From Mycteria americana (taxonomy: Eukaryota > Chordata > Aves > Ciconiiformes > Ciconiidae): a DNA stretch of 64,000 bases. The notes under the pieces were generated by a model. That model was not told where the DNA came from and searched no databases. It saw only the letters and a program-made list of their open reading frames with translations. The position numbers and the translations under genes were made by a program. This document shows, one piece after another, positions 1-14,400 of this stretch (position 1 is the first letter of the stretch; every line of letters starts with the position of its first letter). Where the stretch lies: positions 133,699,077 to 133,763,076 of the forward strand of contig NC_134365.1 in the NCBI RefSeq assembly GCF_035582795.1, in the 5' to 3' direction.

Positions 1-3000
1 CTGTATGTTCTGGGGGACATCTCTTACCTTCTTCCACTTGTATTTATTTGAACAGAGATGGTCAAGTCCTTCCCCTCCCTGAGAAGCCGAGGATGGTCCT
101 TCACATATGGGGGGGGTCTCTTTGCTGGGAACAGGTCTCCTGTACCAGAAAATGCGACGCAGCCGGTGCCTAACTGCTGGTGCCCCCTTCCCAGCCTCCT
201 TGTCTCCCTGCAGCGGGAAGGGATTCTCTTTTTAGCCAGTCCTTTCTGTAACTGACCCCCCCGTAAGTGGCCAAGTGGGTACTTGGGTTGCATTTGGTTG
301 TCTGCAGCTCATTTTGAAAGCTGTCAACTATGAAAAGGGACATCTAGTAAGAAAAGGCGTTGCTGCTCAGCCACTCTTGCCAGCCCAGTGGCCGTCCCTC
401 CCGCCAGCCGGAGCCAGAGGAGGAGAGGCGGTTAGCTCCTGCCCTGCGAGCAGCCATCAGGAGGCCCCACGACCCAGCACAAGCGATTTGGTCTCCCGGG
501 AAGGCGGCCAAACAGGGATCCTGCTTGCCAGCCGTGCCGCAGCAGGCACTTCACGCCACGTTATGGGGCAGGTTGTGGTCCACGTTTGCAGGTAAGAGCT
601 ACCTGGCCCCAGTGGTACGGCTCCATCGTCCCTTCTGCCGCAGACAGGAGCCGATCCTGCCCTCCTTTGGTGGTTATCTTTAGGCTTGCATGGAAATCCC
701 GGCACAGGGCACTTGGAGCGCAGGCTGTTTGCCTTTCTGCAGCGGCCAGCTTCTCCTAATGCTTCCCAGGCTCTGTGCTTACACGTGTGAAGCATCTGAA
801 TTTGTGGTGACGGCTCCGAGCCCCAGAACTGCTCTAAAAAGAGGAGGGCCAGGGCTCTCCTTGCTCTGCAGCTACCATGAGGAGGTATCACCACCCCGGC
901 TTGCTGGTGTCTTTGCAAGGTGTATGTTGTACTATAGAAAGGTCTGTTGCATGGCAATATAGGGTTGTGGGTGTTTTTGTTTTTCCTGCATCCATGTTAG
1001 GTTTATTGTGATACTGGTCAACTGCCCAGTGAGGTGACAGCTTTGGGTACTGCTGCAAAGGCGCTCAGTGGGTCTGGTCAAGTGTTGGCATTGCTCTGAC
1101 TGCCCACAGACGTCACGCTGCTCCTTGACAGAGGCTTCCTAGCAAAACCACTGTGTTGGAAAGCCTAAGAAGTAAGGAAGCTCAAGTACTCTCTTAGTAG
1201 GTCCATGATAGATAGGCAAAATGGTATTAATGATACCATAATTACATTTAAAAATATAGTAAATATATAAAGTATATATTCATTTTCTGAGTTTCAAGTA
1301 CTTCTTTCTTCTTAGCGCTCTCTGCTTCTGCCAGTCATTTGACCTGCTGTAACTTCCCAGCTCCCCTACCTGTGAGCGCTTGTTAGTTATGATTCATCCT
1401 TTCAAATGGATACAATCCTGGCATTCCTTGTTTATCTGGGCTGTGTCAGAAAAAACATGTCCCAGTCTTCTTAAAGCTAACTTTACAGTATCAGCCTTAA
1501 CAAAACTCTTGATTCGTGCCAGTGCAAGAGAAAAATCAGGTCCGTGTTATTTCCTTTTTTGCATGCCACAAAAGTGTCTTTTCATCCGTATTTGTGTCAA
1601 AGGACTCATCTTGTCCATTGGATGCAAGTAGGACACATCCCTGGAGCATGTTGCTACCTCTCCATGGGCTCCAGGCGCCGTGGGAGGTGCTCTGGGCACC
1701 ACACCGCCGGCTGCGGGTCCCCCCGGGGCCTGCGTAGCACGTGGCAATCCCAAGACGATCACAGGTGGCTTTTGGTGCCTAGATGTGAGCAACTGAACTG
1801 AGACCAAGAAGTCTAAATAGGATGAGGCAGGACTTTCGGACCCATGCCACTGTACTCGTAGGTTGTCCTCTGAGCTTCTAGCCAACCTGCTAGACTTTGG
1901 TTTAATAATCTCAAAATGAGCACTTTGTGTGGCTTTCTGTTTCCAAAGGCATGAACATCTCTGTGGTCCCTGTTGGAAATGCCCTCGTCAGGGCCGGTAC
2001 TCCCTGGTGACCCCTTTTGGGCTTTGATTATGGAGTGTAACTTTTTCAGTCAAAAACCTCATTTCAAGCACTTGGCTCCTCAAAATAGACTCCAGGGTGC
2101 TCAGTCAGGCACCTCAGCCCCTCGCCAGCACGGGGGCATTGGCGTCTTTGGGGCGGTGGGACAAACAGGCATCCCCCAGCCAGGAGGCGAGCGGAGACAA
2201 GCACCACAATGGGAGTCACCTGTCCTGAAGCTCATGACACCCCACCCTTGGCTCCACGGCGGAGCTGGTTGAAGTCAGCCTCAAACAACGGTTAAACCGC
2301 AGCAGAAAATAAGGCGAGAGACAGAGCAGGGGCGAGCAGGAGAGGTGGTACGCGGGGCTCGGGTGCGGAGGGGTTGCACTTTCACACCAGGGACAGCTCA
2401 GCATATGGGCTCTACACTACCAAGGTGTTCAATGAGCTTGTTCAAAGCTAGTTCATATATATATATATGCCCTATATCTATAACATAGGATGTGTTTGTT
2501 GTGTTTACCTCTTTTTCTGTTCCTTCAGGTTCTTTACTTGGTCCTAACAGCAGCAGTTCCTTATCCCGATATTTTGCCTGGACTTGTGCCGAGATGACCT
2601 GCTAACTTTTGTTTCAATAGAGCAGTAACATCTTTCCAGATTTGTGGAGTTTCTGTGGGACTCCAGTAAATATTACAAAAGTCTGTATGCTACATGTCCT
2701 CTGAACTACCTGTGCTTGCAGTTTTTAAAGTGCTCATCGCCTGTAGAAATTAATAGCACTCTTGATTGCCACAGGTCCAGGAAAACCATCCCCAGCCTCA
2801 TTTGATACTTCTGCTACTTTAAGAAAAAATATATCGAAACGCTTGCCTTTTCTGCATCAGCATTTCAAGGAAACCAAAACAACCAACTCTCCCTTCAGAC
2901 TTCTCCACCTACTGAAAGGTTTTTGGCGTGCCTGCCTTTTATGTGTACTGACAACTACTTTTTTGCTCCTGAGCACTCTGCTGACCTGCTTATTGGTTCC

Positions 3001-4569
3001 AGTCAGCCACTCCTTGGTCAGTTTTCTACCTGTCATAATTGTTAACGTATTAATTGTGTTTCCTATTAATTATCTATTATTTAGTTTTAACTACTACCTT
3101 TAATAAGCCAGCAAACCGCAGTGAGCTGTTAGCCAGCTGCTTCTTTTCCTAATTAGTGACACAGCCTTTTGGCTCACGAATAAGGCTGTCAAAGAACTCT
3201 TAGGTTGGCATCCAGGCTCGGTGCCTTTGCCGCTGTGTCCCAGCGAGGGGGACGTCACCTGTGCGGGCTGCAGGCACCTGGGCAAGCCGGGCAGCCTTCA
3301 GCAGAGCCTGGCAGTGAAGCAGTGAGGCTGTCACAGATAGGGAAATCCAAGAGGAAGGGGGGTAGATCCAAGGGGAGGGTGGGATTTGCTAGTTTGCATG
3401 AGCTAGAACTAGTAACTGCTCCTGGCTCTTCCTCACAGCAGCCAGAAATGGGTGTATTTGTTCTCCAGTGCCCTGAATGTCTCTGGTACTCAACGTACGG
3501 TTTCAGGATGAGCAATTGAGGAACATCAGGTAGATGGAGAAAACAAGGAAACAAAATCAAAAGCAGATTGCTGGCAACTCGGCGTGACAGGTTCTTACTA
3601 TGAAGAGTTACCCAATGCCAGTCTGGCTGCACAACGAACCAAGATGAGGAGTGAATGAGTCAGCATTTCCTAAAAGTATCCAGTGCGAGTGAACTAATTG
3701 GACTGAATATCCCGACGGCATCTGGGCCAGCAGACACGCCACCTCTGCATTTCACCTCCTCCCTTCTCAGGCAGGTACAGAGAGCAGCGACACCCAACAG
3801 CACTTCTGTCATTAGCTTAGTGGGGGCACCGGGTTGCCATTAGGTCGCACACACCGTTGAAGCGGGATGGCCCGTGCCCGAGGAGCTATTCCCAAAATAG
3901 TTCCCACGTGCACGGTTTAATTTAACTGGGCTGCAGCATTCATAGAGCAGTGGGAAAAACAGCCGTAAGCCCTCTCCATCCCCGCTGCCGGCCAGTGCCA
4001 GCCCCGGCAGGGAGCAGCGGGTGGAGGAGCTGGGGCGGGGTGCTGGGGACGGGCAGAGACCCGGCCCGGCCGTCTCCCTGCCCGAGCGACACTGCGCTCG
4101 CCGCTCTCGGCAATGGTGGCACCTGCGGGGGCTCGCACGCCGAAAGGAGAGGCACCGGGAAACACATTTTATTAATTTAGTTTCAACGACAGCGGTACAC
4201 CTCATTCGACTAGAGGTTTGGTGGGGGCTTTTTGGGACAGTGTAGTAGCACTGAGTAGGTAACCACCTTGCAGAAAAACATTAAGGCACTGTATGAAGTT
4301 GAACAGACGTGAATCCTTGAATATAAAACCAGGCATTGAAACGGGTTCCGAAGACCTGCCATCCCTGCCTTTCGCTTCTGCAGACTTTCTCGTAAAGGTC
4401 CATTTCAACCCAATGAGGGACTGCATCTCCTGCACCCCAGTACTACACAAAATGAGCTGAAAAATGGGGAGCAGAAAAATAAGGTGAAGTGCACTAGAGC
4501 TGCAGATGACCGTGTCCCTCAGAACAACGCTTGGTCTCAGTACTGGCATCAAACAGACTAAACGTTCAT
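1..4569. other. Sequence past the ZFX 3' end, no gene recognised
   Basis: This block is GC-richer than the ZFX introns. Short open frames occur on both strands, but none shows a recognisable domain or convincing splice-bounded coding pattern. An AT dinucleotide run lies at 2455-2468 and a CpG-rich patch at about 3955-4165. It may belong to the region between ZFX and its next neighbour. Confidence 0.6.
3955..4165. promoter_or_regulatory. Small CpG-rich patch about 400 bp past the ZFX 3' end
   Basis: About 210 nt of GC-rich sequence with many CpG dinucleotides (for example CCCGGCCCGGCCGTCTCC) stands out from its flanks. It could be a small promoter, an enhancer or a GC-rich relic. No transcript structure is visible. 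Confidence 0.35.
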
Positions 4570-4590
4570 TAACAGGAAAATATTTTGAAT

Positions 4591-4596
4591 TTTATT
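4591..4596 (-). terminator. ZFX: Candidate distal poly(A) signal of ZFX (AATAAA)
   Basis: Plus-strand TTTATT reads AATAAA on the ZFX strand. T-rich TTTTCCTGTT lies about 12-22 nt downstream, as expected of a cleavage region. Confidence 0.5.
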
Positions 4597-6949
4597 TTTT
4601 CACGTTATTATCAAGTACACAATTACAATAATGTCACACATCCCTATATGATTCTATGTATTTTGTTTTTTTCCTTTGTCTTTTTTACAAAGTGTACAGA
4701 GGGAAGGACGTATACAATATTTAACAGGGTATTTTCTACAGAACAATAATTTATATTATGTCCTTGTAAAAATCTGTACCTTTTTTAAACATTAAACTGA
4801 AACATCCATTTTATAGCATTTGCTAAGCAAATTATTTAAGAATTAAAACTAACCTGTAACTAATGTCAGTACATTAACAATAACTATAATTTCATTTTCT
4901 CTTTATACAGACAAATACATTTTACAAAATCCACTTGACCAAACCCTTAATTATTAAAAAAAAAGTTTCAACATTGTGCTTTAAAAAAAAAAGTGTGTAT
5001 GATTCCAGGCTACGCAAGAGAAAGAAAATGTGTAAAATTGTGTTCTTTGTCTTTCAGCTTATTTAAAAAAATAAGTTCAAAATGGCTAAAATCCTCGGCA
5101 ATGCTATGGGAATTTATGCAGATTTTGTACACTTGTCAGGTTTCCAGTTAGAAAACGCTTGAACGTAAGAGGGGGAAAAAAACGTCGCAGGAGGGTACTC
5201 TGCAAGACACGAATGGAAAATCTCTAGTGGGTTTTACTGCATCTGATTTGGCAATCAGTAGGCAACAGACAGACAGCTACAGCCACGTAGGAAATCCACT
5301 GACTTCACCGGGGATTTCAACGAAGGCACAGTGCAGCACATCTAGGTATTACACACTCAAGGTTCATGGCCCGTTAGTAGCAATATTATACAAGAGCACA
5401 GTTGACAAGTCTGGGGGCACTGTCAAGCAGGCATCAGAAGAAAAAAATATTATTTGATAAAGGTAGTGACATGGCATTCGACTCTCCTGAACTGCGAACT
5501 AAACACAAGTATGTCGGCTTACAGTGAAACAGAAGGGCTGAGCAGTAGGAGCAGGGCTCGGTAACAAAACAAAATACAAAAGGCTTAGAAGATGCACATC
5601 TGAAAGGAAACCTTTGTCCCTTTATCACCCCAAACCTGAAGTCATCACTAAAATTCCCGTTTGATTTCAGTAAGAAGTCTGCTTGCCTAGAAACAAAAGC
5701 CAACACTGGGCCAGGCTCTGAACCTTTTCCATTAGTGAACTGTTTGTTGCAAATCTATCCTAAGCTGGCAGGCAGCTGGGTCCGAATTCTGCAGTCCATT
5801 GTCAACCAGTGGCTTCGGCGGGAATTTGAGCAAGGGGAGTGGGGCCGGGTCCTAAAATCTGGCGTGTAATTAAACGGTTTGGGTTTTTTGCTCCACAGTT
5901 GTCGTTCAGGTACGTGACTTCGTGCTTGGTACGTTTATGCTGCAATTAGCAAATTATATGGCGCTATTTTATAATAGTCTTCAGGTGGCAAAATTGCATA
6001 TAATAATTGTAATGTTCTCCCAGCTGTTTATAAACAGATTAAAAGAACTGGGTTAATTCTGGATACTGTACTAATTAATAAACAGCAGCTTAACACAGCT
6101 GCTAATGGCTCAAGAAAAACATTCAATTTAGAAACAGTCCTGTTACTATCATAAGTTACTTTTCTTATTAAGGATATCTACATTAAAACATCTCTACTCC
6201 TTATGAACACACCTGCTCCACTCCATCCCCCTCTGAAGCTCTCACTGTAAATATCTCGTTTCCAAAATGGAGGCACCTCTTGGTCTTACATTTTATTCTA
6301 AAACAACTCACAATAAAAATGTGACTTGAACCACAAACTGTTCTTTCAAAGAAATACTAATATACATAAAAGCATTAAGTTTGAGGTACGTTTACCGGCA
6401 CGTACAGACAGTTGTGATCTATGAACTCTGCAAACGGAACAACAGTATTTTATGTTTCCAACATTAAGACAGCAGTAAATTGAAAAAAACCCAACTCATT
6501 TTGTAACAGGCAAAACCTTTCGAAGACAAAGAAGCACAGAACAATAAACATAGTATTTGAGCATACTTTTAAATTTGCCAAAGAAAGGTAACAAATGCCC
6601 CAAACCACTTTTTAAAACTTTTATCTCTGAAGCCTGAATTAAAATGCAGAATAGTTTTCCACAATAAAGTTAGATGTGTAACTCCTGAAACGGAAAATAG
6701 TTAACCTGCCACAAAGTCTGTATAGTCAAAACAAGACAATCAGGTGGGCCCTAGTGACTTGATCTTCAGTGTCACAATTCCCCATTTTATACACACCTCT
6801 GACAATTTTATCAAGAGAAATTTCATATTTTTAAAATTCACGACAAAACTGCATTAACATGGACACTGTGAGTATCAACGAGGTCAGTAAGATAAATATA
6901 CTTAAATAAACTATTATGGTTGAAAAATTCAGTAAGAGACAGGGTTTAC

Positions 6950-6970
6950 TTTATTAAATGCAACTTTATT
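6950..6970 (-). terminator. ZFX: Candidate proximal poly(A) signals of ZFX (two AATAAA)
   Basis: Two AATAAA hexamers on the ZFX strand, 15 nt apart, lie about 250 nt past the stop codon. They could produce a short 3' UTR isoform. Hexamers alone are weak evidence. Confidence 0.4.
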
Positions 6971-7217
6971 GTTGCCATCTTTTCTTCATTTATTAAACAA
7001 ACTGAATAGAATTCAGAACACGCTATTGAACAAAAGGTATAAAAGTCAACTAGAAGCAATAATCCTATTTTTATACAGCAACAAATCAAATGCACAGTAT
7101 GTTTTTTTTTTTGTTGTTTTTTTGTGTGTGATCGCAGGTGATTGGCTTTAAAATAAGCTAACTGCCCGAAAGGCAAAATTCCTTTATAATTCCAGCCGTA
7201 AGTCTGTGAGAGAGACT

Positions 7218-8404
7218 TTAAGGCAGCCCAACATCTTTATGATGCCGCATAATGTGCTGGTTCTTCTCTGAAGGCCTTCGGAAACCTTTCTTGCAATACT
7301 CACAACGGTGAGGGTAGTCTTTTGTATGAATGGAAATAACATGCCGTTTGAAGCCTGAGGCATCTGTAGTGCTATACTCACAGTACTCACATTGATAAAC
7401 TTTCCTGCCACTGTGTGTTTTCATGTGTTTTTTCAGCTCGTTCTGTTGCCTAAAGCCCTTTCTACATCTCTTGCACCTGAATGGAAGATCCTTTGTGTGA
7501 ACTGAGAGTATGTGGCGACTCAGAATGAACGGATCTGCAATCTTAAAGTCACAATGTCTGCATTGGTGCAATTTTTTACCCTTGTGAGCCGCCACGTGTT
7601 TTTTCAGTTCCGAAGGCCTGTGAAAGCCTTTATCACACATATCACACTTATGAGGATAGTCTTTTGTGTGGACTGAAATTATGTGTCGTTTCAGATCACT
7701 CGAGTTTGAGCTCTTATGGTCACAATGCAAACACTGATGTGTTTTACTTTCTTGATGCATAAGCGTATGCTGCTGTAGCTCTTTGGTATCTGAAAAAGTC
7801 TGGAAACAAATATCGCACTTGAATGGCGTTTCCTTACTGTGTTTAGTCTTTACATGAGTTTTCAAGTTAGAAGAGTCGGCAGATCGGTATTCGCAATATT
7901 GGCACTGGTACGGTTTTTCACCAGTGTGGATTCGCATGTGCTTCTTGAGCTCTGACGGATGGCGAAATCCTTTGCCACACTCCACGCAAATATGAGGAAA
8001 GTTCTTGCTGTGGACAGCTAAAAGGTGGTGACTCAGTAATCCTTGTTCTGCTGTCTCATAATCGCAGAATTTGCACTTGTGCATTTTACTAACTCCTTTG
8101 TCCCTGTGCACCATCTTGTGAGTAAATAAAGTTCCTGCGTGAGAGAAGCTTTTCCCACACTCATCGCACTCAATAAGCTTTTCTGTTTTGTTGGTCAGCT
8201 TATGACTCTCCAAGTGGTTATGTAAACTTATTTTTTTATTCGTAGTGTAATCACAGTCTGTGCATCTGTATTTCTTCTTAGTAAGAAGGTGCTCCGGGTG
8301 GTTTTTCATGTGCCTTTTCAAGAAACCTCTAGATTTAAATTTCTTTCCACAAATCATGCAGGGGTAGACTGTCAACGGATGACCATCAGGGCCAATGATT
8401 ATTG
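7218..8404 (-). CDS. ZFX: ZFX terminal coding exon with 13 C2H2 zinc fingers (residues 400-794)
   Basis: One 1187-nt exon encodes the whole DNA-binding domain, beginning [20 protein letters not shown]. Fingers alternate between standard CxxC-x12-HxxxH units and longer ones of the ZFX/ZFY pattern, such as [12 protein letters not shown] and [20 protein letters not shown]. The canonical TGEKPYQC linker occurs once. All cysteines and histidines appear intact. The stop is TAA at 7220-7218. The acceptor is TTTTTCAG at 8405-8406 and upstream. Confidence 0.97.
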
Positions 8405-11400
8405 CTGAAAAACAACAAAAAACCCTTCCTCAATATTATATAACAATATTACACTTCAATAAATGTCGTATTTCAACCTTAACAATAAGCTGAATTGTTA
8501 AATAAGATCAGAGTCAGACACATACGCTACACTATATAATAAACAAGCTTGTTACTGGGTTAGGTGGAAGAAATTGAGGGAATTACGACTTTCATTCCTT
8601 ATTATTATCAGGAGAAAGGAAATACAGTTTTTTGATGGAGACAACCAAAGCATCACCCAGCTGTTCTTCACCTCAAATAATTCTACCACAAAGAATTCTG
8701 ACCAAGTTCACACATTAAATACACGCCAAAACTGACACTAGTGCAAAGAACAACAGCCAACTTGTTAAACTAAGTGTTACATATTAAGCATAGCACATGA
8801 TCTTCTCTGACTTTCCATGAATCTGTAGATAAAGTTTAATCTGGCAGTTTAATCACCTACCGCTGACTACAATTCACATGTCCCCCAACTAACACCTCCT
8901 TCTTGTGCCATCTGTCACAGTTACAGTCTGAACAGGTATCAAGGAGGAATCAATGAGAACACATTTCACGTACGGACACCTCAAAGCTTTGGAACTTATT
9001 TGCACTCATCCATCAGCCGCATTTGTTTACCCTGAATTTGCCTAGGCATGCTAAAAAGCTCTCTTTTCCAAAAATGTTTTAGAAGAAGAACTGACTAGGT
9101 AGCTGGAAATAGAAAAAGCAAACTTCAAGATTAAAATTTGCCTGGTTTACTAATTCAGTGCTAGACAAAACAGAACTCCTACAGTTAAGTCACAATTTGG
9201 AAAGAAACTTTTAGTATCATTTAAGGCAAGGCTGCTAAAGAAGAGAGTCATGTACTCTTTCAACTTTATCAGACCAAATAAATCGTTCAGACCATAACAC
9301 ACTAACAGCAGAAACCAAATAATGCCAAAACAGCACATCTGTTCTTACAGATGCAAGTAAGAACATTGGCGTGAACATCAAGGCAATTTATTTCACAATT
9401 AAAACAGAAAAGTGTAGAGAAGTTACACTACCTACTGTAACATATAATGTCCAGATTTTCCAGTTACTTATTGAGCTGATATAATGCAATGTATTATTCT
9501 ATATATTTTCAATAAAGACAAAAAGGGTTTTTAAAAACTACTATTACAGAACACTGTTTATCTAACATCACCTTTTAAAAAGTTACATTAAACATTAAAA
9601 TTGGTGTGGCAAGTTAAGTACATAGATTTTTAACCTTTTGCTATGACACTGAGTTCTTCTATGTCAGAGATGGTTTCCTTTAAAATAGCCCCCCCAATCC
9701 AAACCAGCTATGCATTTAAAAACTTTAAAACAAAATACGCACTCATTTATTATGTACAAGAGTTGCCAACAAAATAATTCCCAAAATAATCACTGTTTTT
9801 TACAAGACATTGCACACCCTACCAGCAAAGTACATCTGTTTATGGATAAGTGCCTAGAGGAATGAGACTACAGCCAGCCACCAGATACTCACCTGTTTGA
9901 TACTGCCTAGACTCAGGTCTCCTCTTTTTCTTTGGTTTTTGCTTAGCCAGTCTCCCAAGTCCAGCTGACTCATCTATGTGCAAAAGAGCACTTGCAGTGC
10001 CATTCCGACTTTCAATGCCATCATTGTTATTACCTAACAAGATAAGTGAAAAAGTTACCTACCATCATCACTCTACAGATTATTCGAGCAACAATAGAAG
10101 AAATGATAAATTATTATCTGGTCATTTAATCAAACCATAATAACATACAGGATGAGCTGCAAAACTTCTCTGTATGTAACTTACAAATTATGTTCGGTAT
10201 TATCCACCTGGAAGCACTGGCTTTGTTAAACTAATTTTGCAGGAGTACACAATTTATAGGAATTAATGCTTTTCCATTTCACAATGACTTCTCCTTTAAA
10301 TGCAGTATTTTCTGCATTTCTTTGGTTGCTAATTGTGCCCAAAATGTTTAATATCAGTAAACAATAGCATGTCGTGATATTTACTGTGCCTCATTTTCTT
10401 CTCAGTACTGAAATACATTCATGTGTGAGCTCCCATTCACTTCTGGACACTGAATTCACCTGACCAAAGTTTCTCACACACCAAGTTTCAGAACTGGAAC
10501 TGTGATCAAAGAATCATTCTGAACAGCCCATGAACTTGTACACAAAGTACACTACTTACTATTTGCACACCTGATGCTTTAACACTTACAAATTCTTTCT
10601 ACTGGAAACAAAGAGCATGCTCAGTATTGTATAATAGAAAGAAGGAAACAATCTTTGCCTCACAGAGCTTCGTGTTTAATACACAAATGGTATCACTGGA
10701 TGTAAAACAAACATGAAAATTACAAGTAAGTATATCTATATATTCAGGAAGGTATTTATTGGCAATCAGTTTAACATTGGTGATTTAAGGGCATACGTAA
10801 ATTTTAATAATAAATTTTGTGGTTAAGTATTTACTTGAATCAGAAGGCAACAGTTCCTAGTGAAAGCAAAGCACACAAGTAAAACAGGAAGACTGAAGCG
10901 GAAGAAAGTGCAAGATGCTCAATAGCTGTTCCCTTTGTAGAATGCTGAGAATTAATACTCATGATTAATGTAAGAAGACTCAGAGCCAGGAACAGGCATG
11001 TGCAGAGCCTGAAGATTCTGATCTATATGCTAGCTCAAGTGTTGAACAGCAAATGTGGCAAGTGACAAATGTTGAAAACGAAAACCCATTTCACACCTTA
11101 CACATAGAAAGCTTGCAACAGGTGTATGAAGAGTCCTTCTAGAGTATAACACAAAACAGGCCCCAAACATTTTCTAATACTAGAATAAAACTTTTTGGAA
11201 TGTAAAGCACAGTGGCAATGGGCTTTGCTACAATACAGCAACAAAACAAATTTAACATTTTAAGATGCCATTGTTATCAGCTCTTAAACCCTCTTTAAGT
11301 GGAGAAGAGTTCTGAGAAGTGCAGATGACAAACCTCTGCCATTTTCATGCCTTCATGCTTCATTATTTCTTCCCTTCCCCACCACCTCTCACCTTGCATG

Positions 11401-14400
11401 TTATAGGTTGCTTACTGCTGACAATGCAGCGACTCCACTGTTTCCCACATTCTGAAATTCTTTCAACTCCATCTCTGTTCTTAATACACTCTGCTCAATT
11501 TTCTCCTCCTCCAAAACCACTGAATGTTCAGCCTAAAACTGTTGTTTCAAGTTCACTTAATTTAATCTTTAATTCCCACTCAACCTGGCTTCTGTCCTTT
11601 CCTCTTCACTGAAACTGTGCTCAACAGTATATGGCCAAAGACAAGGCTTTGGGTGCACTATCATCCATCTCCTAAGCAACTTTTAACACACGCTGCTCCC
11701 TGAAATCTTGCTCTCCCCTGACTTACGTCCATGATTCCAGCCCCCATCGCATTCTCAGTACTTCCCCGCCATTTGTTTGCTGCCACCATCACCACAATCC
11801 ACATCATGCAGACATATAACCTAAGTTTTGTCCTCTACTCCACTATTTCTTCTGCTTCATTTACTCTAAGTACATTTAGAAGGAGAACGGGGCAATATGG
11901 AAACATTCCTAAGACGAGATTTCGGTCTACCAGCTTACGTAAATTTTGGAAATCAGTCTGTGCACCAGTTGGTGCTCAGATACTAACATTCAAGAAACAT
12001 GGTTCTGCATGCTGGAAATATTCTCAAGGTTCTGCTAGAATTTTAAGATGTCTCCCTCCAGCTTCTTTTTTGTTAATCAATTAATTATTTCCATTAGTGA
12101 AATCACATATGTATATGTTCCTTCTAGAAAGCATTTAAACCAAGCTAGAGGTCAGTGTTGCTTTTCACTGTTACACTGAATCTTACATATTCCCATCTGC
12201 TTCCCCCCCTCCACCAAAATAAAAATATTCAGTTCTATTCCCAAGCCAGCTCTTACTGTGTCCTAAAACTGTGAAGGACAGATGTACTTGAGATGCAATT
12301 TTTCAGCTGAAAGCTCGTGTACCTCCCCTTCTACATCATGAAAATATGAAGGAAAATGCCTGTTAAAATAGGAATAAGAAGCCTGCTTTGCAGCTTCTCT
12401 CTTCTTCTCTAATTTTAAGGCTCATTATGCCAAGAAACCATTCTTACACTAAAACTTTAAAAACAAACACAAAAGCACAAATACTCCACTACCCTCCAAA
12501 AAACAATCCCCAACATTTTGCTACAGACAGTGTCACCAGGAATAATTCTTATTATTACCTACCATAAGCTGCTGCCCAAGCTATGGGCATGAAAGTTTTA
12601 ATTTCAGTGTCATCAATTTGCTGTTCATGGGCCACTGCTGCATCCTCCTCTCCTACAATCACTTCCATATAAACCTCATCAGCTATTTCTGCAACATCTA
12701 AGAGAAAAAGAAGTCAAGAAAAAATTAATAGGAACACTGCACTGTTGAAAGTGAAAATCCCTGTTCCCAAATGAAAGCCACCTACTTACTTAAGTCTTCA
12801 TCTTCATGCTGAGAATCATTTACAGTCATGTAAACCATTTTCTCCCTTGGAATACGAATACTGCTATTTTGATCAAGTAATCCAACTGCGTGGTCATTCT
12901 CTGGCTCGCTCTCCACGATGTCTACTGTGCCCCCTAATTAGGAAGACCAGAGTAAAATATTTTAATACACTTTGTTCAAATTCTATGCTAAACCGCAGAA
13001 AACGGAAAGTTTGTCACTCTTTAACATTAGACCCACAGCTCTTTACAGATGACTTGAGAGAAACCACAGTCTCTCATTATGCAAAATTTCAAATGTCAGG
13101 TTAGAGTATTCTAAAATGAGCTTATTTTACCTAAATCATCTTCTCCAGGATCTGCTTTGAATATATAGACCTTGATGACTTCTGGACAAATGCCATCCAC
13201 TTTACAAGAGCCACTTTCTGACTCTGCTTCCATGGTAATTTCAGCAGAACCTTCGTGTTCTATCTTACCAGCATCATCCACTACAAAAACAAGTTATTAC
13301 AATTATCCAGTCATATACAGGACAGACATATATAAGACTTCATTACTTTATTGCTCAAATTTGGAAGCAGTTTAAAATTACGTTGTGATAAAGAACCTAC
13401 CCATAAATATTTTTTTTCATATCCTTGAAAACAACAACAATAAACACAGAAATAAATTCAAGCCATATCTTCTAGTTAAGGGGGAAGTGCAAGAGTGCTG
13501 CAGTGATATGACTAAAAGCATGAGCACCACACCAGGCAATGCTAATAGGGAAATAGTGATCTGCAGCAAGATGACGGTAGGAAGAAACTGCACATTAGTA
13601 CTTACTCTGTGGCATAATTTCACTTATTCTCAGTTTTAATTGCTTTCTCCTTCACAACTAATAAGCTATTAGCTGTTTTTTTCAAAAGCATTATCTGTTG
13701 CTCAACCCTGTCTCTAATGCAAGCCTGTCAGACCTGGTTCCTTGCAAAGCGGTGCTATTGGTGTTTCTTCAGCTGACTAGAGAGGAAACCTAAATGAAAA
13801 CTACAGGAAGAAAACCCTCCACTTTCCTCATCCACTCAACAGCTGAGGGATCGAGCACAGTGTCAAAGCGCTGCCCTGACGCTACAGCACTGGTGAACCT
13901 ATTCAACTAATTGTTCATGGTTCCCTTACTGAAAGGGACTTGCACTGGATTTTATGCTGTAGCTCTATACACTCTCCTTCCTATCATCTCAAATTTTGCT
14001 CTCTCCCTTTCAGAAGTGCACTGACACCACGCTTCAGTTTGAATTGCCGTAACTTGCCTAGGCCTCCCACATAAACATGGCTAACAGCCAGCTTTACGAG
14101 GAACACATTTCTGATTTTTGAGACACACTCTACATAGGCATGTACACACACACACCATCTTACTTTACCAAGCATGGGTTTTAAGGAAATAAATACTAAA
14201 TATGCATTGACAAAAACCAAATCCACCATCTCAAGACTTGCAGAGAATCTCCCAATTTAAGAAGCCTTAGAAGTTTCTCGAGTGTTGAGACTATTTAAGA
14301 ATTCTTAACATGATGGCTTACTTTTGTAATTTGTGACTTTATTGTTGATAAAGTCACTTTTGGAGGCTGACATGGCTCCCTCAGAGCCATGCATAACTTC

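Larger units (their letters stand above)
4570..7217 (-). other. ZFX: ZFX 3' UTR, long form
   Basis: This AT-rich, intron-free stretch follows the ZFX stop. Minus-strand AATAAA signals occur soon after the stop (6965-6970 and 6950-6955), which would give a 3' UTR of about 250 nt. Another lies at 4591-4596, giving about 2.65 kb. The distal end fits the change to GC-richer sequence below 4.5 kb. I see no coding exon here. The end near 4570 is inferred from the distal signal. Confidence 0.6.

Noticed and set aside
4202-4552. 116-codon minus-strand frame beyond the ZFX 3' end
   Set aside because: It has no domain, no splice context and ordinary composition. It probably arose by chance.
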